Source: Paenibacillus antibioticophila
GTDB taxonomy: Bacteria > Bacillota > Bacilli > Paenibacillales > Paenibacillaceae
Assembly: GCF_000455265.1 (NCBI RefSeq)
Contig: NZ_HG005139.1
Location: 1,156,477 to 1,208,724 of the forward strand
Reading direction: 5' to 3'
Length of the DNA stretch: 52,248 nt
Shown: one piece after another, positions 33,529 through 41,942 of the stretch
How positions within the stretch are numbered: the first letter of the stretch is position 1
Layout of the letters: the number at the start of each line of letters is the position of its first letter
Notes under the pieces: generated by a model
Database searches by the model: none
What the model was told of the DNA's origin: nothing
Seen by the model: only the letters and a program-made list of their open reading frames with translations
Translations under genes and position numbers: made by a program

Positions 33529-35823
33529 TCAAGACCCTTTATATTTTCCCGGGGTAACTCCCTCATACTTCTTAAAGCTGCGTATCAGCGCATTGCTGTT
33601 CAAATACCCTACTTTGACAGCCGCTTCGGAAATATTGAGTTTTTCGTCTCTTAATAACACTTTTGCTTTCTCCAGTCTCACCTTATTGATGTAATCCGGC
33701 AGGGTTTCTCCCGTTTGTTCTTTGAAGAGCTTAGACATATAGCTTGGAGTTATACCAAGATGATCTGCAATCATTGCTACATTTAAGGTAACTTCTCCAT
33801 AGTGGTTGTTAACAAACTGGATGATATTCCTGCTCATTTCGTAAAAACGATTGCCTGTCTTTGATTGTATGCGCTTACATACCAACGATAGTATATTCGT
33901 AATTTCCGTCTGGAGCTCCGCTACGGTTTCGCATTCAAACAGCTTCTCTACCGGCTCGTCAGCAGCTATTTCTTTTACTGTTTTTACGACTGTACTTGCA
34001 AGGTCAAACATAAAGTACCTCGTCATTTCCGCGGTGGGGGTGCCGTCCTTAAAGTTTGAGCGAATAATGTCATCAAGTAATTGCTTTCCTTTTTCGAACT
34101 CTCCGGATTTGATGCAATTCACTAGTTTTTGCTCTTTTTCAAGAGGATAGAAATAATCTCTGACATTATATTTCAGACTTTGGAAGCTGATGATCTTTCC
34201 GTTGCCGGCTATCAGCTTGTATTCATGGGCTTCTATGGCTTCCTGATAGGCTTCCTGCATGCCGCGGATCCCGGTGTGCGCATCACTGATGGAAGCTGTG
34301 AGGCTCAGATCGTAATATTTGCCAAAAAAGCCTTGCAGCTCTTCTATAATGCTTGCCAATTCCTGCACAGGATCCACCGCTTCAAGAGCTTGCAGGTTCA
34401 CTAGGAATACTATTTTTTCATCAATTTCTGTAACAAAGTTCTTATAGCCTTGACCCAAGAGCTCCTCAAACACATTGGTGATCACAAAGCTGGGAAGCTT
34501 CGATTTCGCTTCAAAATCGTCCCCCACCTCAAAGGGGATCAGCTTGCCCTGATCTTCAATGGATAGGAGCACCACGATAAAGTCATCGGAAATAAACTGC
34601 ATGTCAAGGGCGTAAAACGCATTGTGATGCACGGAGATATGACCGAACTTCCCTTTTAAGAGCTTTAGCAGAAAATCCGCTCTCACCACGCTGCTTTGCT
34701 GCTTAAGCTTCAGGTTTATTTTTTCCTTTTCTTGAAGCGCATCCTGAATGGCCTCATAAATAAACTGATATTCATTGCTCGATCTGTCATAAGAGCTCTT
34801 GATCTTCCCGTTCTGGACAATGCGGATCAGATTACGCACCGGATTATAATTGCGCCAGGCAAGTAACACGGATATGGCTCCTCCAAAAAGCAAACATAGA
34901 ACAATACTCGCAATCATTAATTTCTCGGTAAACTCACTTTTTTCCATCACAATATCTCGCCGGACAATGGAAACATACTTTAGCTTGGATACATCGGACT
35001 CCGAATAGGAAATAATCAACGAATCCTTCCCTCGTCCCTTCACCAGGATGTTGTCGTTGCGGTCAAGCTCGCCCGCCTGCAGGATATCCGTTAAAGGAAA
35101 AGAAGCTGTTGACGTGAGAATGTTGTCATCATTGTCCAGGATAAAGATACTCCCGTACTGGGCCAACTGGATATTCTGGATCATTTCCGCAAATCGCTCC
35201 GGATTAAACTTGATGACGACCGTGGCAAGCGGCTTCTCCGAATTCGTTATGGGGATTGAACGCATGTAGGCAAGCGCCTCGGAATCCTCCATGGAGCTGG
35301 TCTTATCGCTCATGGAGATATATCTGCCGCTGTATGCATGCTGCAGAGTATCTATCCACTGCTCATACCTTAAATCATTAGTGACCAGAATAGGGTACAT
35401 AAAATTGCTCCTTGAAGCTGCCGTTGAAGAAATCACACCATCCAGGTTTTTAAAGTACACATAAAAATCATCTATGTAGCCATTCGCGATATTCATTCTT
35501 TTGAATTCCTTCACGATCTGAGAAACCTCATACTGTCTGCTATTCCAGTTGTTGTCCTGCGAAGCGGCCAGCAACTGAATGCCCGGATTGAAGGCGATAT
35601 CAAAGCTTAACCGCTCGGCATCCTTTAAAATGTTGTCCATATTCAACTGGACTTGCTTCAGCATAGCCAGATTCGCCCTGTTGGTTTCCTGCTCAATGGT
35701 CCTTACAGTGACAAGATAAACGATCCCGGTAAAAGTGATAGGAATTAACAGAATCAATATATAGGATAAAATTTGAGTAAAGATGATGCTATTTCTAGTG
35801 TTCAACACGCTCTTTACGTTCAT
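33529..35823 (-). CDS. Membrane-anchored AraC-family sensor/regulator, locus B
   Basis: ATG 35823 follows GAGGGGG. The 764-residue product has a membrane segment (about 12-35), an extracytoplasmic sensor (about 36-298) with a Cache-like pattern, a second membrane segment (about 299-322), a HAMP-like stretch, a cytoplasmic middle region (about 370-650) and an AraC DNA-binding domain (about 665-760: TLNVAMIADHLGITPSYMSK; KLNISEAAVKVGYLNSNALI). It is the counterpart of the gene at 16901 with the same layout but low identity. It is divergent from the binding protein/permease set starting at 36157, which it likely activates in response to an outside sugar. Confidence 0.88.
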   Translation of the reverse strand: MNVKSVLNTRNSIIFTQILSYILILLIPITFTGIVYLVTVRTIEQETNRANLAMLKQVQLNMDNILKDAERLSFDIAFNPGIQLLAASQDNNWNSRQYEVSQIVKEFKRMNIANGYIDDFYVYFKNLDGVISSTAASRSNFMYPILVTNDLRYEQWIDTLQHAYSGRYISMSDKTSSMEDSEALAYMRSIPITNSEKPLATVVIKFNPERFAEMIQNIQLAQYGSIFILDNDDNILTSTASFPLTDILQAGELDRNDNILVKGRGKDSLIISYSESDVSKLKYVSIVRRDIVMEKSEFTEKLMIASIVLCLLFGGAISVLLAWRNYNPVRNLIRIVQNGKIKSSYDRSSNEYQFIYEAIQDALQEKEKINLKLKQQSSVVRADFLLKLLKGKFGHISVHHNAFYALDMQFISDDFIVVLLSIEDQGKLIPFEVGDDFEAKSKLPSFVITNVFEELLGQGYKNFVTEIDEKIVFLVNLQALEAVDPVQELASIIEELQGFFGKYYDLSLTASISDAHTGIRGMQEAYQEAIEAHEYKLIAGNGKIISFQSLKYNVRDYFYPLEKEQKLVNCIKSGEFEKGKQLLDDIIRSNFKDGTPTAEMTRYFMFDLASTVVKTVKEIAADEPVEKLFECETVAELQTEITNILSLVCKRIQSKTGNRFYEMSRNIIQFVNNHYGEVTLNVAMIADHLGITPSYMSKLFKEQTGETLPDYINKVRLEKAKVLLRDEKLNISEAAVKVGYLNSNALIRSFKKYEGVTPGKYKGS

Positions 35824-36156
35824 GGATCCCCCTCATTATTATAATTGTTGAGTTCCTCAAGTCAGGGATTATCGATGTTGGAGAGTCTGCGTTTCTCAAT
35901 AGTATACTACAATACACTGCCGCGGGAAGCAGACATCCTCTGGTGTTGCCCCGTTTTTTGTTTTTTGATGATGATTTTCCGAAATTCAATATTGGCTTTT
36001 GGCATTTTGAGTATGTATTCAGCCGGATGGAGATTGCTCTGCAGCTCGCTGAAATACTACACTTGCCCTAGCAATTGTAATTGAAGATGAGACGGGGAAG
36101 CTTGCAGTCGGATTATAATTGCGTGTAACAACAAAATGAACATAAGGGGAGAAGAG
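35824..36156. other. Divergent promoter region, locus B
   Basis: This gap between the sensor and the binding protein holds no gene. A possible -10 (TATAAT) for the rightward operon lies near 36113, but I find no convincing -35 at the right distance, which fits an activator-dependent promoter. Confidence 0.35.
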
Positions 36157-37869
36157 ATGTTGAAACGTAATCAGTTGAAGAGTAAGAAGCTTTTTACCAA
36201 GCTTGCCACGGGGTTCCTTCTGCTAGCGCTTTTGTCATCTGCGCTGACAGGATGCGGAGGAGAGGAGAAAGGGGCGGAGCCGGCGAATTCGACGAATTCG
36301 AACTCGACGGCGGCGGATACCGCTGTAACATTGCCTTTTAAGGAAACGGTTACATTTCGCGTCTGGGATCCTCTGATGAGCACGGCTCTTCCTATCATGA
36401 AGAATTATGCCGAGTCGGAGCTGAATAAAGAGCTGGAGAGAAGACTGAATGTGAGGATTGAGTATATTCATCCTACAGAAGGCTCGGCGAAGGAGCAGTT
36501 TAATCTGATGCTTACCTCCGGCGACATCCCGGATTTTATTGTGGGCACCTTTGGAGATTATCCCGGGGGAAGGGAAAAGGCCTTCGAGGATGGAATCCTG
36601 GTCGACTTAAAGAATGAAATCCCCAAATATGCGCCGGATCTGGCGAAAATTTATGAAGCCTATCCCGATCTGTTAATGGATGTAGAGACAGAGGAAGGAA
36701 GACAGTTCGGTGTTCCGTTCCTCAAAGGTGACGAAAGTATCTACACTTTCTTTGGAGGCTTTCTGCGCAAGGATTGGTTGACGGAGCTGGGGCTGGAAGT
36801 GCCGGAAACCATTGACGAATTGTATACGGTATTGAAGGCCTTTAAAGAACAGAAGGGGGCAACGGCGCCCTTTACCGGAACTGTCGGAAATATTAAAGGA
36901 ATGTACTTTACCGGAGCCTGGGGAATTAACCAGGATTACTTCATTGAGGATGGTAAAGTCATATACGGCTCTATTGATCCAAGGTTTAAAGAGTACACCA
37001 AAACCATGGTGAAATGGTATAAGGAGGGACTCTTGGACCCCGAGCTGGCTACGAATAATACCAAAACCATCGATGCTAAAATCACCGGCAATCAAGCGGG
37101 CGCGACCGTGGGGAATACCGGCTCCGGTCTTGGCAAATACCTGCCGCTGATGAAGAACAAGGACCCGGAATTTGACTTGGTTGCTATGCCGTATCCCGTT
37201 TTAAATAAGGGAGATTTCAATCCTTTTATGGCGAAGGATGGACCTACTGTTAACAATGGAGCCTGGAATATTACCAGTGCATGCGAGAATCTTCCGGAGG
37301 CGCTGGCATTCCTGAACTATGGATATACGAAGGAAGGCTCTATGCTCTATAACTTCGGTATTGAGGGCGTAAGCTATACGATGGAGGACGGGTATCCGAA
37401 ATATACGGACCTGGTTACTAACAATCCCAACGGACAGCCGATTGCAACGATGGGGCAGTACTATACCCGTGCCTTCAAGGACGGCCCTTTCGTACAGGAC
37501 AAGAGATATTTCGAGCAGTATATGGCGCTGCCTCAGCAGCAAGAGTCATTGAAGACCTGGACCAAATATGCCAAGGAGGTTACTCAAGCCAATAAGAACT
37601 ATAGAGGCACCCTGACTCCGGATGAGGTTTCACAGACGACTACCAAGCAGAATGAAATTAACACCTATAAGGATGAAATGTTCCTGAAGTGGCTTATGGG
37701 AAAAGAGGACGTGGATGCGACTTGGGATAAATATGTGGAGCAAATCCAAAGGCTGGGTATTGACGACATCATCCAGATTAGGCAGGCTGCCTATGACCGT
37801 TTCATTAAAAAATTCCCGCAGGCCTTAAATCCGCAATCGTTTAATATCAGCGACATCTTTGAGAAATAG
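36157..37869 (+). CDS. Extracellular solute-binding lipoprotein, locus B
   Basis: The start is ATG 36157 (GGGGAGAAGAG before it); ATG 36136 is in frame but has no site. The 570-residue product has a lipoprotein signal (GFLLLALLSSALTGC, Cys33) and a linker rich in Asn/Ser. Family features of LipO-type binding proteins include NVRIEYIHPTEG..SAKEQFNLML, GDIPDFIVG and ALAFLNYGYTKEG. It imports an oligosaccharide with the two permeases that follow. Sequence is distant from the binding protein at 21772, so the ligands probably differ. Confidence 0.9.
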   Translation: MLKRNQLKSKKLFTKLATGFLLLALLSSALTGCGGEEKGAEPANSTNSNSTAADTAVTLPFKETVTFRVWDPLMSTALPIMKNYAESELNKELERRLNVRIEYIHPTEGSAKEQFNLMLTSGDIPDFIVGTFGDYPGGREKAFEDGILVDLKNEIPKYAPDLAKIYEAYPDLLMDVETEEGRQFGVPFLKGDESIYTFFGGFLRKDWLTELGLEVPETIDELYTVLKAFKEQKGATAPFTGTVGNIKGMYFTGAWGINQDYFIEDGKVIYGSIDPRFKEYTKTMVKWYKEGLLDPELATNNTKTIDAKITGNQAGATVGNTGSGLGKYLPLMKNKDPEFDLVAMPYPVLNKGDFNPFMAKDGPTVNNGAWNITSACENLPEALAFLNYGYTKEGSMLYNFGIEGVSYTMEDGYPKYTDLVTNNPNGQPIATMGQYYTRAFKDGPFVQDKRYFEQYMALPQQQESLKTWTKYAKEVTQANKNYRGTLTPDEVSQTTTKQNEINTYKDEMFLKWLMGKEDVDATWDKYVEQIQRLGIDDIIQIRQAAYDRFIKKFPQALNPQSFNISDIFEK

Positions 37870-37926
37870 CATGAATGAAATGGGGGAAGAAATTCCCCCA
37901 TCTCTCAATACAGGGAGGTTCCGATA

Positions 37927-38883
37927 GTGCCAGAATTAAAGATGCAGCCGCAGCATTTGATATACAAAAAGCCAAGTCTCATTCAAGCCATAAAAAAAGA
38001 TTATAAAAAAAATAAGTGGCTGATATTGATGGCCTTGCCCGTAGTAGCCTGGTATATCCTGTTTCACTACGTCCCGATGTACGGGGTCATTATCGCGTTC
38101 AAACAATTTAGCCCAATAAAAGGAATCTGGGACAGTGCCTGGGTAGGACTAAGACACTTTCAAGACTTTTTTAACAGTATTTCCGCATGGAGGGTCATCC
38201 GAAATACCTTGTTGATCAATTTCTATCAGCTCCTCTTTGCCTTTCCGGCCCCCATTATTTTGGCGTTATTGCTTAATGAAATTAAAAGCAAATATTTTAA
38301 AAAGACAATTCAAACGGTTACCTATTTACCGCATTTTGTCTCAACCGTGGTGATCTGCGGGATGATTATCGATTTCTTTGCAAAAAGCGGTCTGATTAAT
38401 GATATTGTTGCTTATTTTGGAGGCTCCCGGACGATCTTCCTTGTTGAAGCGGGATGGTTCAGGACCATTTATGTAGGCACCGGTATTTGGCAGGGCGTAG
38501 GCTGGGGCTCGATTATCTATCTTGCTTCCCTTACCGCAATTGACACGGAGCTCTATGAGGCGGTAACCATCGACGGAGCCGGTAGATGGAAACAGTTCGT
38601 CCATATCACGCTCCCGGGAATCGCTCCCACAATCGTGATTCTGTTAATTATGAATATTGGACATATGATGAGTGAAGGTTATGAAAAAGTCATCCTGCTC
38701 TATAATCCCAGCACCTATGAAACAGCGGATATCATTTCATCCTTTGTGTATCGGCGTGGATTGGTGGAGGCAAATTACAGCTTCAGTGCGGCGGTGGGAC
38801 TTTTTAACTCTATCGTGAATCTGACTTTAATCGTCACAGCGAACTATATTAGCCGGAAGGTCAACGAAACCAGTCTTTGGTAG
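37927..38883 (+). CDS. ABC sugar transporter permease, LplB type, locus B
   Basis: The start is GTG 37927, with GGGAGG spaced at 9. The 318-residue product has six membrane segments and starts its first with KWLILMALPVVAWYILFHYV; the EAA loop is ELYEAVTIDGAGRWKQFVHI. It pairs with the permease at 38896 in the usual order (binding protein, LplB, YtcP). No ATPase is present. The gap after the binding protein is 57 bases. Confidence 0.92.
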   Translation: MPELKMQPQHLIYKKPSLIQAIKKDYKKNKWLILMALPVVAWYILFHYVPMYGVIIAFKQFSPIKGIWDSAWVGLRHFQDFFNSISAWRVIRNTLLINFYQLLFAFPAPIILALLLNEIKSKYFKKTIQTVTYLPHFVSTVVICGMIIDFFAKSGLINDIVAYFGGSRTIFLVEAGWFRTIYVGTGIWQGVGWGSIIYLASLTAIDTELYEAVTIDGAGRWKQFVHITLPGIAPTIVILLIMNIGHMMSEGYEKVILLYNPSTYETADIISSFVYRRGLVEANYSFSAAVGLFNSIVNLTLIVTANYISRKVNETSLW

Positions 38884-38895
38884 GGAGTGGAAGGT

Positions 38896-39777
38896 ATGGT
38901 TGTCAGAAAGACAGTGGGGGATTATATTTTCGATTCGTTAAATGTTATTATATTGGCGGCATTGGCCGTGATAACGGCTTATCCGTTTATTTATGTGGTG
39001 TTTGCATCTTTGAGCAGTGCTGATGAGCTCACAGCCCATAGCGGCTTGCTTCTGAAGCCGTTAAACTTCAGCCTGGAGGCTTATAAAGCTGTATTGGAGA
39101 ATCCCATTATTTATTCCGGGTATATGAATACGCTCTTTATTGTCGTGGTGGGAACGACCTACAATATCATTATGACCTCTATGGGCGCTTTTGTTCTTTC
39201 CAGGAAGGATTTCTTCTGGAGGAAGCTGATCACCTTTATGATCGTGTTCACCATGTTTTTCGGCGGCGGGCTGATTCCCAATTTCCTGTTGGTCAAGAAT
39301 CTCGGTTTAATGGACTCTTTATGGGCCTTGATCATTCCTGGAGCCATCGGAACCTGGAATCTGATCATTATGAGAACGGCGTTTCAGGGAATACCGAGCG
39401 GGTTGGTAGAATCTGCTCATATCGATGGCGCTAATGATTTTGTCATCCTATTCCGAATTATTTTGCCGCTGGCGCTGCCAACCATTGCCGTGATGGTGCT
39501 TTATTATGGGGTAGGCCACTGGAATTCATGGTTCGGGGCCATGATTTACTTGAGAGATAGAGAACTATGGCCGTTGCAACTGGTGCTTAGAGAGATTCTG
39601 ATCTCCAACAGTACAGATGAAATGATGTCCGGAACAGTAGCTCAGGACAGGGCGGCTATCGGCGAAACCATAAAGTATGCAACAATTATGGTTGCTACAC
39701 TCCCGATCCTGCTGGTCTATCCGTTCCTGCAGAAGTATTTTGTTAAGGGAGTCATGGTCGGAGCGCTCAAAGGTTAA
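38896..39777 (+). CDS. ABC sugar transporter permease, YtcP/LplC type, locus B
   Basis: I prefer ATG 38896 (GGGAG at 38883-38887); GTG 38887 also reads in frame. The 293-residue product has six membrane segments, the EAA loop LVESAHIDGANDFVILFRII, and the family ending QKYFVKGVMVGALKG. It follows the LplB-type gene with 12 bases between. It is the last gene of the operon, and a terminator follows. Confidence 0.92.
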   Translation: MVVRKTVGDYIFDSLNVIILAALAVITAYPFIYVVFASLSSADELTAHSGLLLKPLNFSLEAYKAVLENPIIYSGYMNTLFIVVVGTTYNIIMTSMGAFVLSRKDFFWRKLITFMIVFTMFFGGGLIPNFLLVKNLGLMDSLWALIIPGAIGTWNLIIMRTAFQGIPSGLVESAHIDGANDFVILFRIILPLALPTIAVMVLYYGVGHWNSWFGAMIYLRDRELWPLQLVLREILISNSTDEMMSGTVAQDRAAIGETIKYATIMVATLPILLVYPFLQKYFVKGVMVGALKG

Positions 39778-39808
39778 ACAAGGAGAGGCTCTCCGGCTTT
39801 AAGCAATG

Positions 39809-39838
39809 AACAAGGCTGCCCAAAAGGGCGGCCTTGTT
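39809..39838 (+). terminator. Rho-independent terminator, bidirectional
   Basis: AACAAGGCTGCCC (39809-39821) pairs with GGGCGGCCTTGTT (39826-39838) with one mismatch and a 4-base loop, followed by GTTTG. It also faces the end of the leftward DUF1980 gene. Confidence 0.75.
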
Positions 39839-39859
39839 GTTTGAGTGCTGCGCTAGATT

Positions 39860-40762
39860 TTAATTCTTCGCGTCAAAAGCCGCAACCGAATCGGGATGTG
39901 TGAAAATATAAGGGGAGGCCGGCTGCTCTACGGATCTGATCTGATCGACCGTAATTTGCAGCCGCTCTTCGCCGTTCACATTCCCCACTCCGATAGTTCC
40001 CTCCAGTTCAATCCATGCATCCTCCTCCAGTGCGGACACCTCATCTCCGCGTGCCAGGACGCCGAACGGAACCGCATCCGCCGTGCAGCACATGACCAGA
40101 AAGCGGGTCAATGCGAAGCTGTCCGGCGGCATATCCTCCTCCCGAAAGACAAAGCCTTGCAGAACGATCTTTTTATCCGCAAAATGCTCTTTATACATAT
40201 CGATGGCACCTATCGTCTCCGAGAAAATCAGCGGATCAACCTGGATAACAGGGAGCGGATACAGCCTTTTAGCTAATTCAGAAAATTCTACGCTATATAT
40301 ATCTCGGGGAATAAACATCTCGTCCAATGTGCTTAAGGCCGGGACCAGAGAGGCGGTCGGTTTCGCCTTATGCTCGAGCTCCGGATCGGGGAAGGAATAG
40401 ACCATGCCCTTCTTCGCCGCCATATCGCTCCCAAGCGCCTGATCAGGGAGCAGCAGGCCGAACAGCAGGGGGATGGCGAACATGCCGTATACGCCGGTGC
40501 TTTTCAGCAGACCGCCCGGGAGCGGGTGCTCGCAATCGCAGATTTGGGCGGAGTCCCCCATCATTGCATGCCACAGCATGCCGAAGGCGATGAAGAGCAG
40601 CGGAATCGGGCAGAGCAGCAGCAGCCTCTGCATATGGGGCGCCAAGTAATAATGCAGCGCATCGGAATTGTTCAAGCCCATGATATAGAACGCAAGGCAG
40701 CATAACAGAATGGCGCGAATGAAGTAATGGCCGCGGTGCTTCAAGCTGAAGCTGTCCATCAT
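39860..40762 (-). CDS. DUF1980/TIGR03943-family membrane protein (YcgQ-like)
   Basis: ATG 40762 follows AAGGAGTG. The 300-residue product has about four membrane segments in the first 125 residues (including YFIRAILLCCLAFYIMGLN and LLLLCPIPLLFIAFGMLWHA), and a soluble part. That part ends in a nucleic-acid-binding (OB)-like strand set (KKIVLQGFVFREEDMPPDSF, RFLVMCCTADAVPFGVLARG, WIELEGTIG). The two adjacent cysteines (MCCTAD) are conserved in the family. It lies 18 bases behind the DUF318 permease, the constant partner of this family. Transport substrate is not established; the two have been linked to metal-related regions. Its position next to the Zur-controlled importer suggests zinc or metal context. 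Confidence 0.8.
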   Translation of the reverse strand: MMDSFSLKHRGHYFIRAILLCCLAFYIMGLNNSDALHYYLAPHMQRLLLLCPIPLLFIAFGMLWHAMMGDSAQICDCEHPLPGGLLKSTGVYGMFAIPLLFGLLLPDQALGSDMAAKKGMVYSFPDPELEHKAKPTASLVPALSTLDEMFIPRDIYSVEFSELAKRLYPLPVIQVDPLIFSETIGAIDMYKEHFADKKIVLQGFVFREEDMPPDSFALTRFLVMCCTADAVPFGVLARGDEVSALEEDAWIELEGTIGVGNVNGEERLQITVDQIRSVEQPASPYIFTHPDSVAAFDAKN

Positions 40763-40780
40763 GTGATCACTCCTTTCCTT

Positions 40781-41773
40781 TTAAAGAATCATATTTACGG
40801 CGACTGAGCCGGTAAACACCAGCACGATGATCAACAGGCTCAGACCGATCACAAATTTAGGCTTGAACGTGGCAAAGAGCATGAGCAGGCTTTTGAAATC
40901 AAGCATGGGCCCCAGCACCAGAAAGGAAAGAAGCGGTCCGGCGGTCAGCACATGGGAAAAGGCGGAAGCCACGAAGGCATCCGAGGTGGAGCAAAGCGAC
41001 AGGATGAAGGCAAAGCCCATCATCAGCGCATAGGAGGATATCGGTCCATTACCCAGTGCAAGGAGCTCATCCCTCGGGATCGTCGTTTGAATGACGGCTG
41101 TCAGAAACGTGCCTAGCACGACGTATTTGCTCATTTCGAATAACTCGTCTCCGGCGTGGGTGAAAAAGCTGTTCCAGGTTTTGGGATGCTGATGGGCTTC
41201 CGCCCCCGCCCCCGGTGTCCCGAATTCCTGCAGGGAACGCTTGAGCGGATTGCGTCGGCATAGATTGTATATGATCAGGCCGATCAGTGCGGCGACGACT
41301 AAGGCAAGTCCCATTCGGCCGTAAACAATCTCGGAATGCGAGCGGAACGCCATCATCGTGGCAGCGAAGACGACCGGATTGAGAATCGGGCCGCTGAGAA
41401 TGAAGGTTACCGCAATATGAGCGGGCAGCCCCTTCAGCATAAGCCTGCGGACGACGGGAATCATCCCGCATTCACAAATGGGGAGCACAATGCCCAGCAA
41501 GGCGGCGAATATGACGCCGATCACGGGGTTTTTCGGACACCAGCGGGCAATCCACTCGTCCTTAAGGAACAACTGGAGCAAGGAGGACAGGAACACGCCC
41601 ATCAGAATAAACGGGAAGGCCTCCAGAAAGATGCCGATAAAGATGGTTTTCAGCTGCTGCCATTGCGGGTGAGCGAAGAGGGCGGCACCGTGCTGCGGCC
41701 AGACTGCGACGACCGGGATTAGAAAGACGATGAGCAGGAAGAAGGGCAGCGTTTTGTAGAACGTCGAAGCTCT
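40781..41773 (-). CDS. DUF318/UPF0718-family permease (YcgR-like)
   Basis: The start is ATG 41773 (AGGAGG at 7 bases); the frame from 41821 is open without a site. The 330-residue product has eight or so membrane segments in two halves. The family motifs PFILMGVFLSSLLQ, LPICECGMIPVVRRLMLKGL (containing Cys and Glu) and SLCSTSDAFVASAF (Cys/Ser/Asp) are present and may bind substrate or metal. It is the first gene of a two-gene leftward transcript with the DUF1980 gene. It is divergent from the importer at 41943, so the 41774-41942 intergenic region may be shared. The only Zur box lies nearer the other gene. Confidence 0.85.
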   Translation of the reverse strand, partial: RASTFYKTLPFFLLIVFLIPVVAVWPQHGAALFAHPQWQQLKTIFIGIFLEAFPFILMGVFLSSLLQLFLKDEWIARWCPKNPVIGVIFAALLGIVLPICECGMIPVVRRLMLKGLPAHIAVTFILSGPILNPVVFAATMMAFRSHSEIVYGRMGLALVVAALIGLIIYNLCRRNPLKRSLQEFGTPGAGAEAHQHPKTWNSFFTHAGDELFEMSKYVVLGTFLTAVIQTTIPRDELLALGNGPISSYALMMGFAFILSLCSTSDAFVASAFSHVLTAGPLLSFLVLGPMLDFKSLLMLFATFKPKFVIGLSLLIIVLVFTGSVAVNMIL

Positions 41774-41853
41774 CATCAATGGCCTCCTGTAATAGAGTTG
41801 TAGTTGTACTATTTTATGCATTGACTATGAATAAATAACTATCATTTGGGATG

Positions 41854-41882
41854 TTGACAAGATTCTAGGCGGTCGATATAAT
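41854..41882 (+). promoter_or_regulatory. Consensus SigA promoter of the peptide/nickel-type importer
   Basis: TTGACA (41854-41859) and TATAAT (41877-41882) are perfect, with a 17-base spacer. The start site should fall near 41889, directly before the Zur box. Confidence 0.85.
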
Positions 41883-41896
41883 CTATTCAGAATTAA

Positions 41897-41911
41897 TCGT
41901 ATTTATTACGA
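41897..41911 (+). promoter_or_regulatory. Zur box upstream of the peptide/nickel-type importer
   Basis: TCGTATTTATTACGA is a 7-1-7 palindrome with one mismatch to the Bacillus Zur consensus TCGTAATNATTACGA. AA and TT flanks fit too. Binding here would block RNA polymerase clearing the promoter. Found upstream of ATG 41943. Confidence 0.85.
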
Positions 41912-41942
41912 TTAAAATATGAGATTGGGACGGAGGATTCCT

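Noticed and set aside
41825..41855. TGACTATGAATAAATAACTATCA as a Fur or Zur operator for the DUF318 permease
   Set aside because: Only about half of the palindrome positions match between the two arms; no convincing promoter lies next to it on the minus strand.
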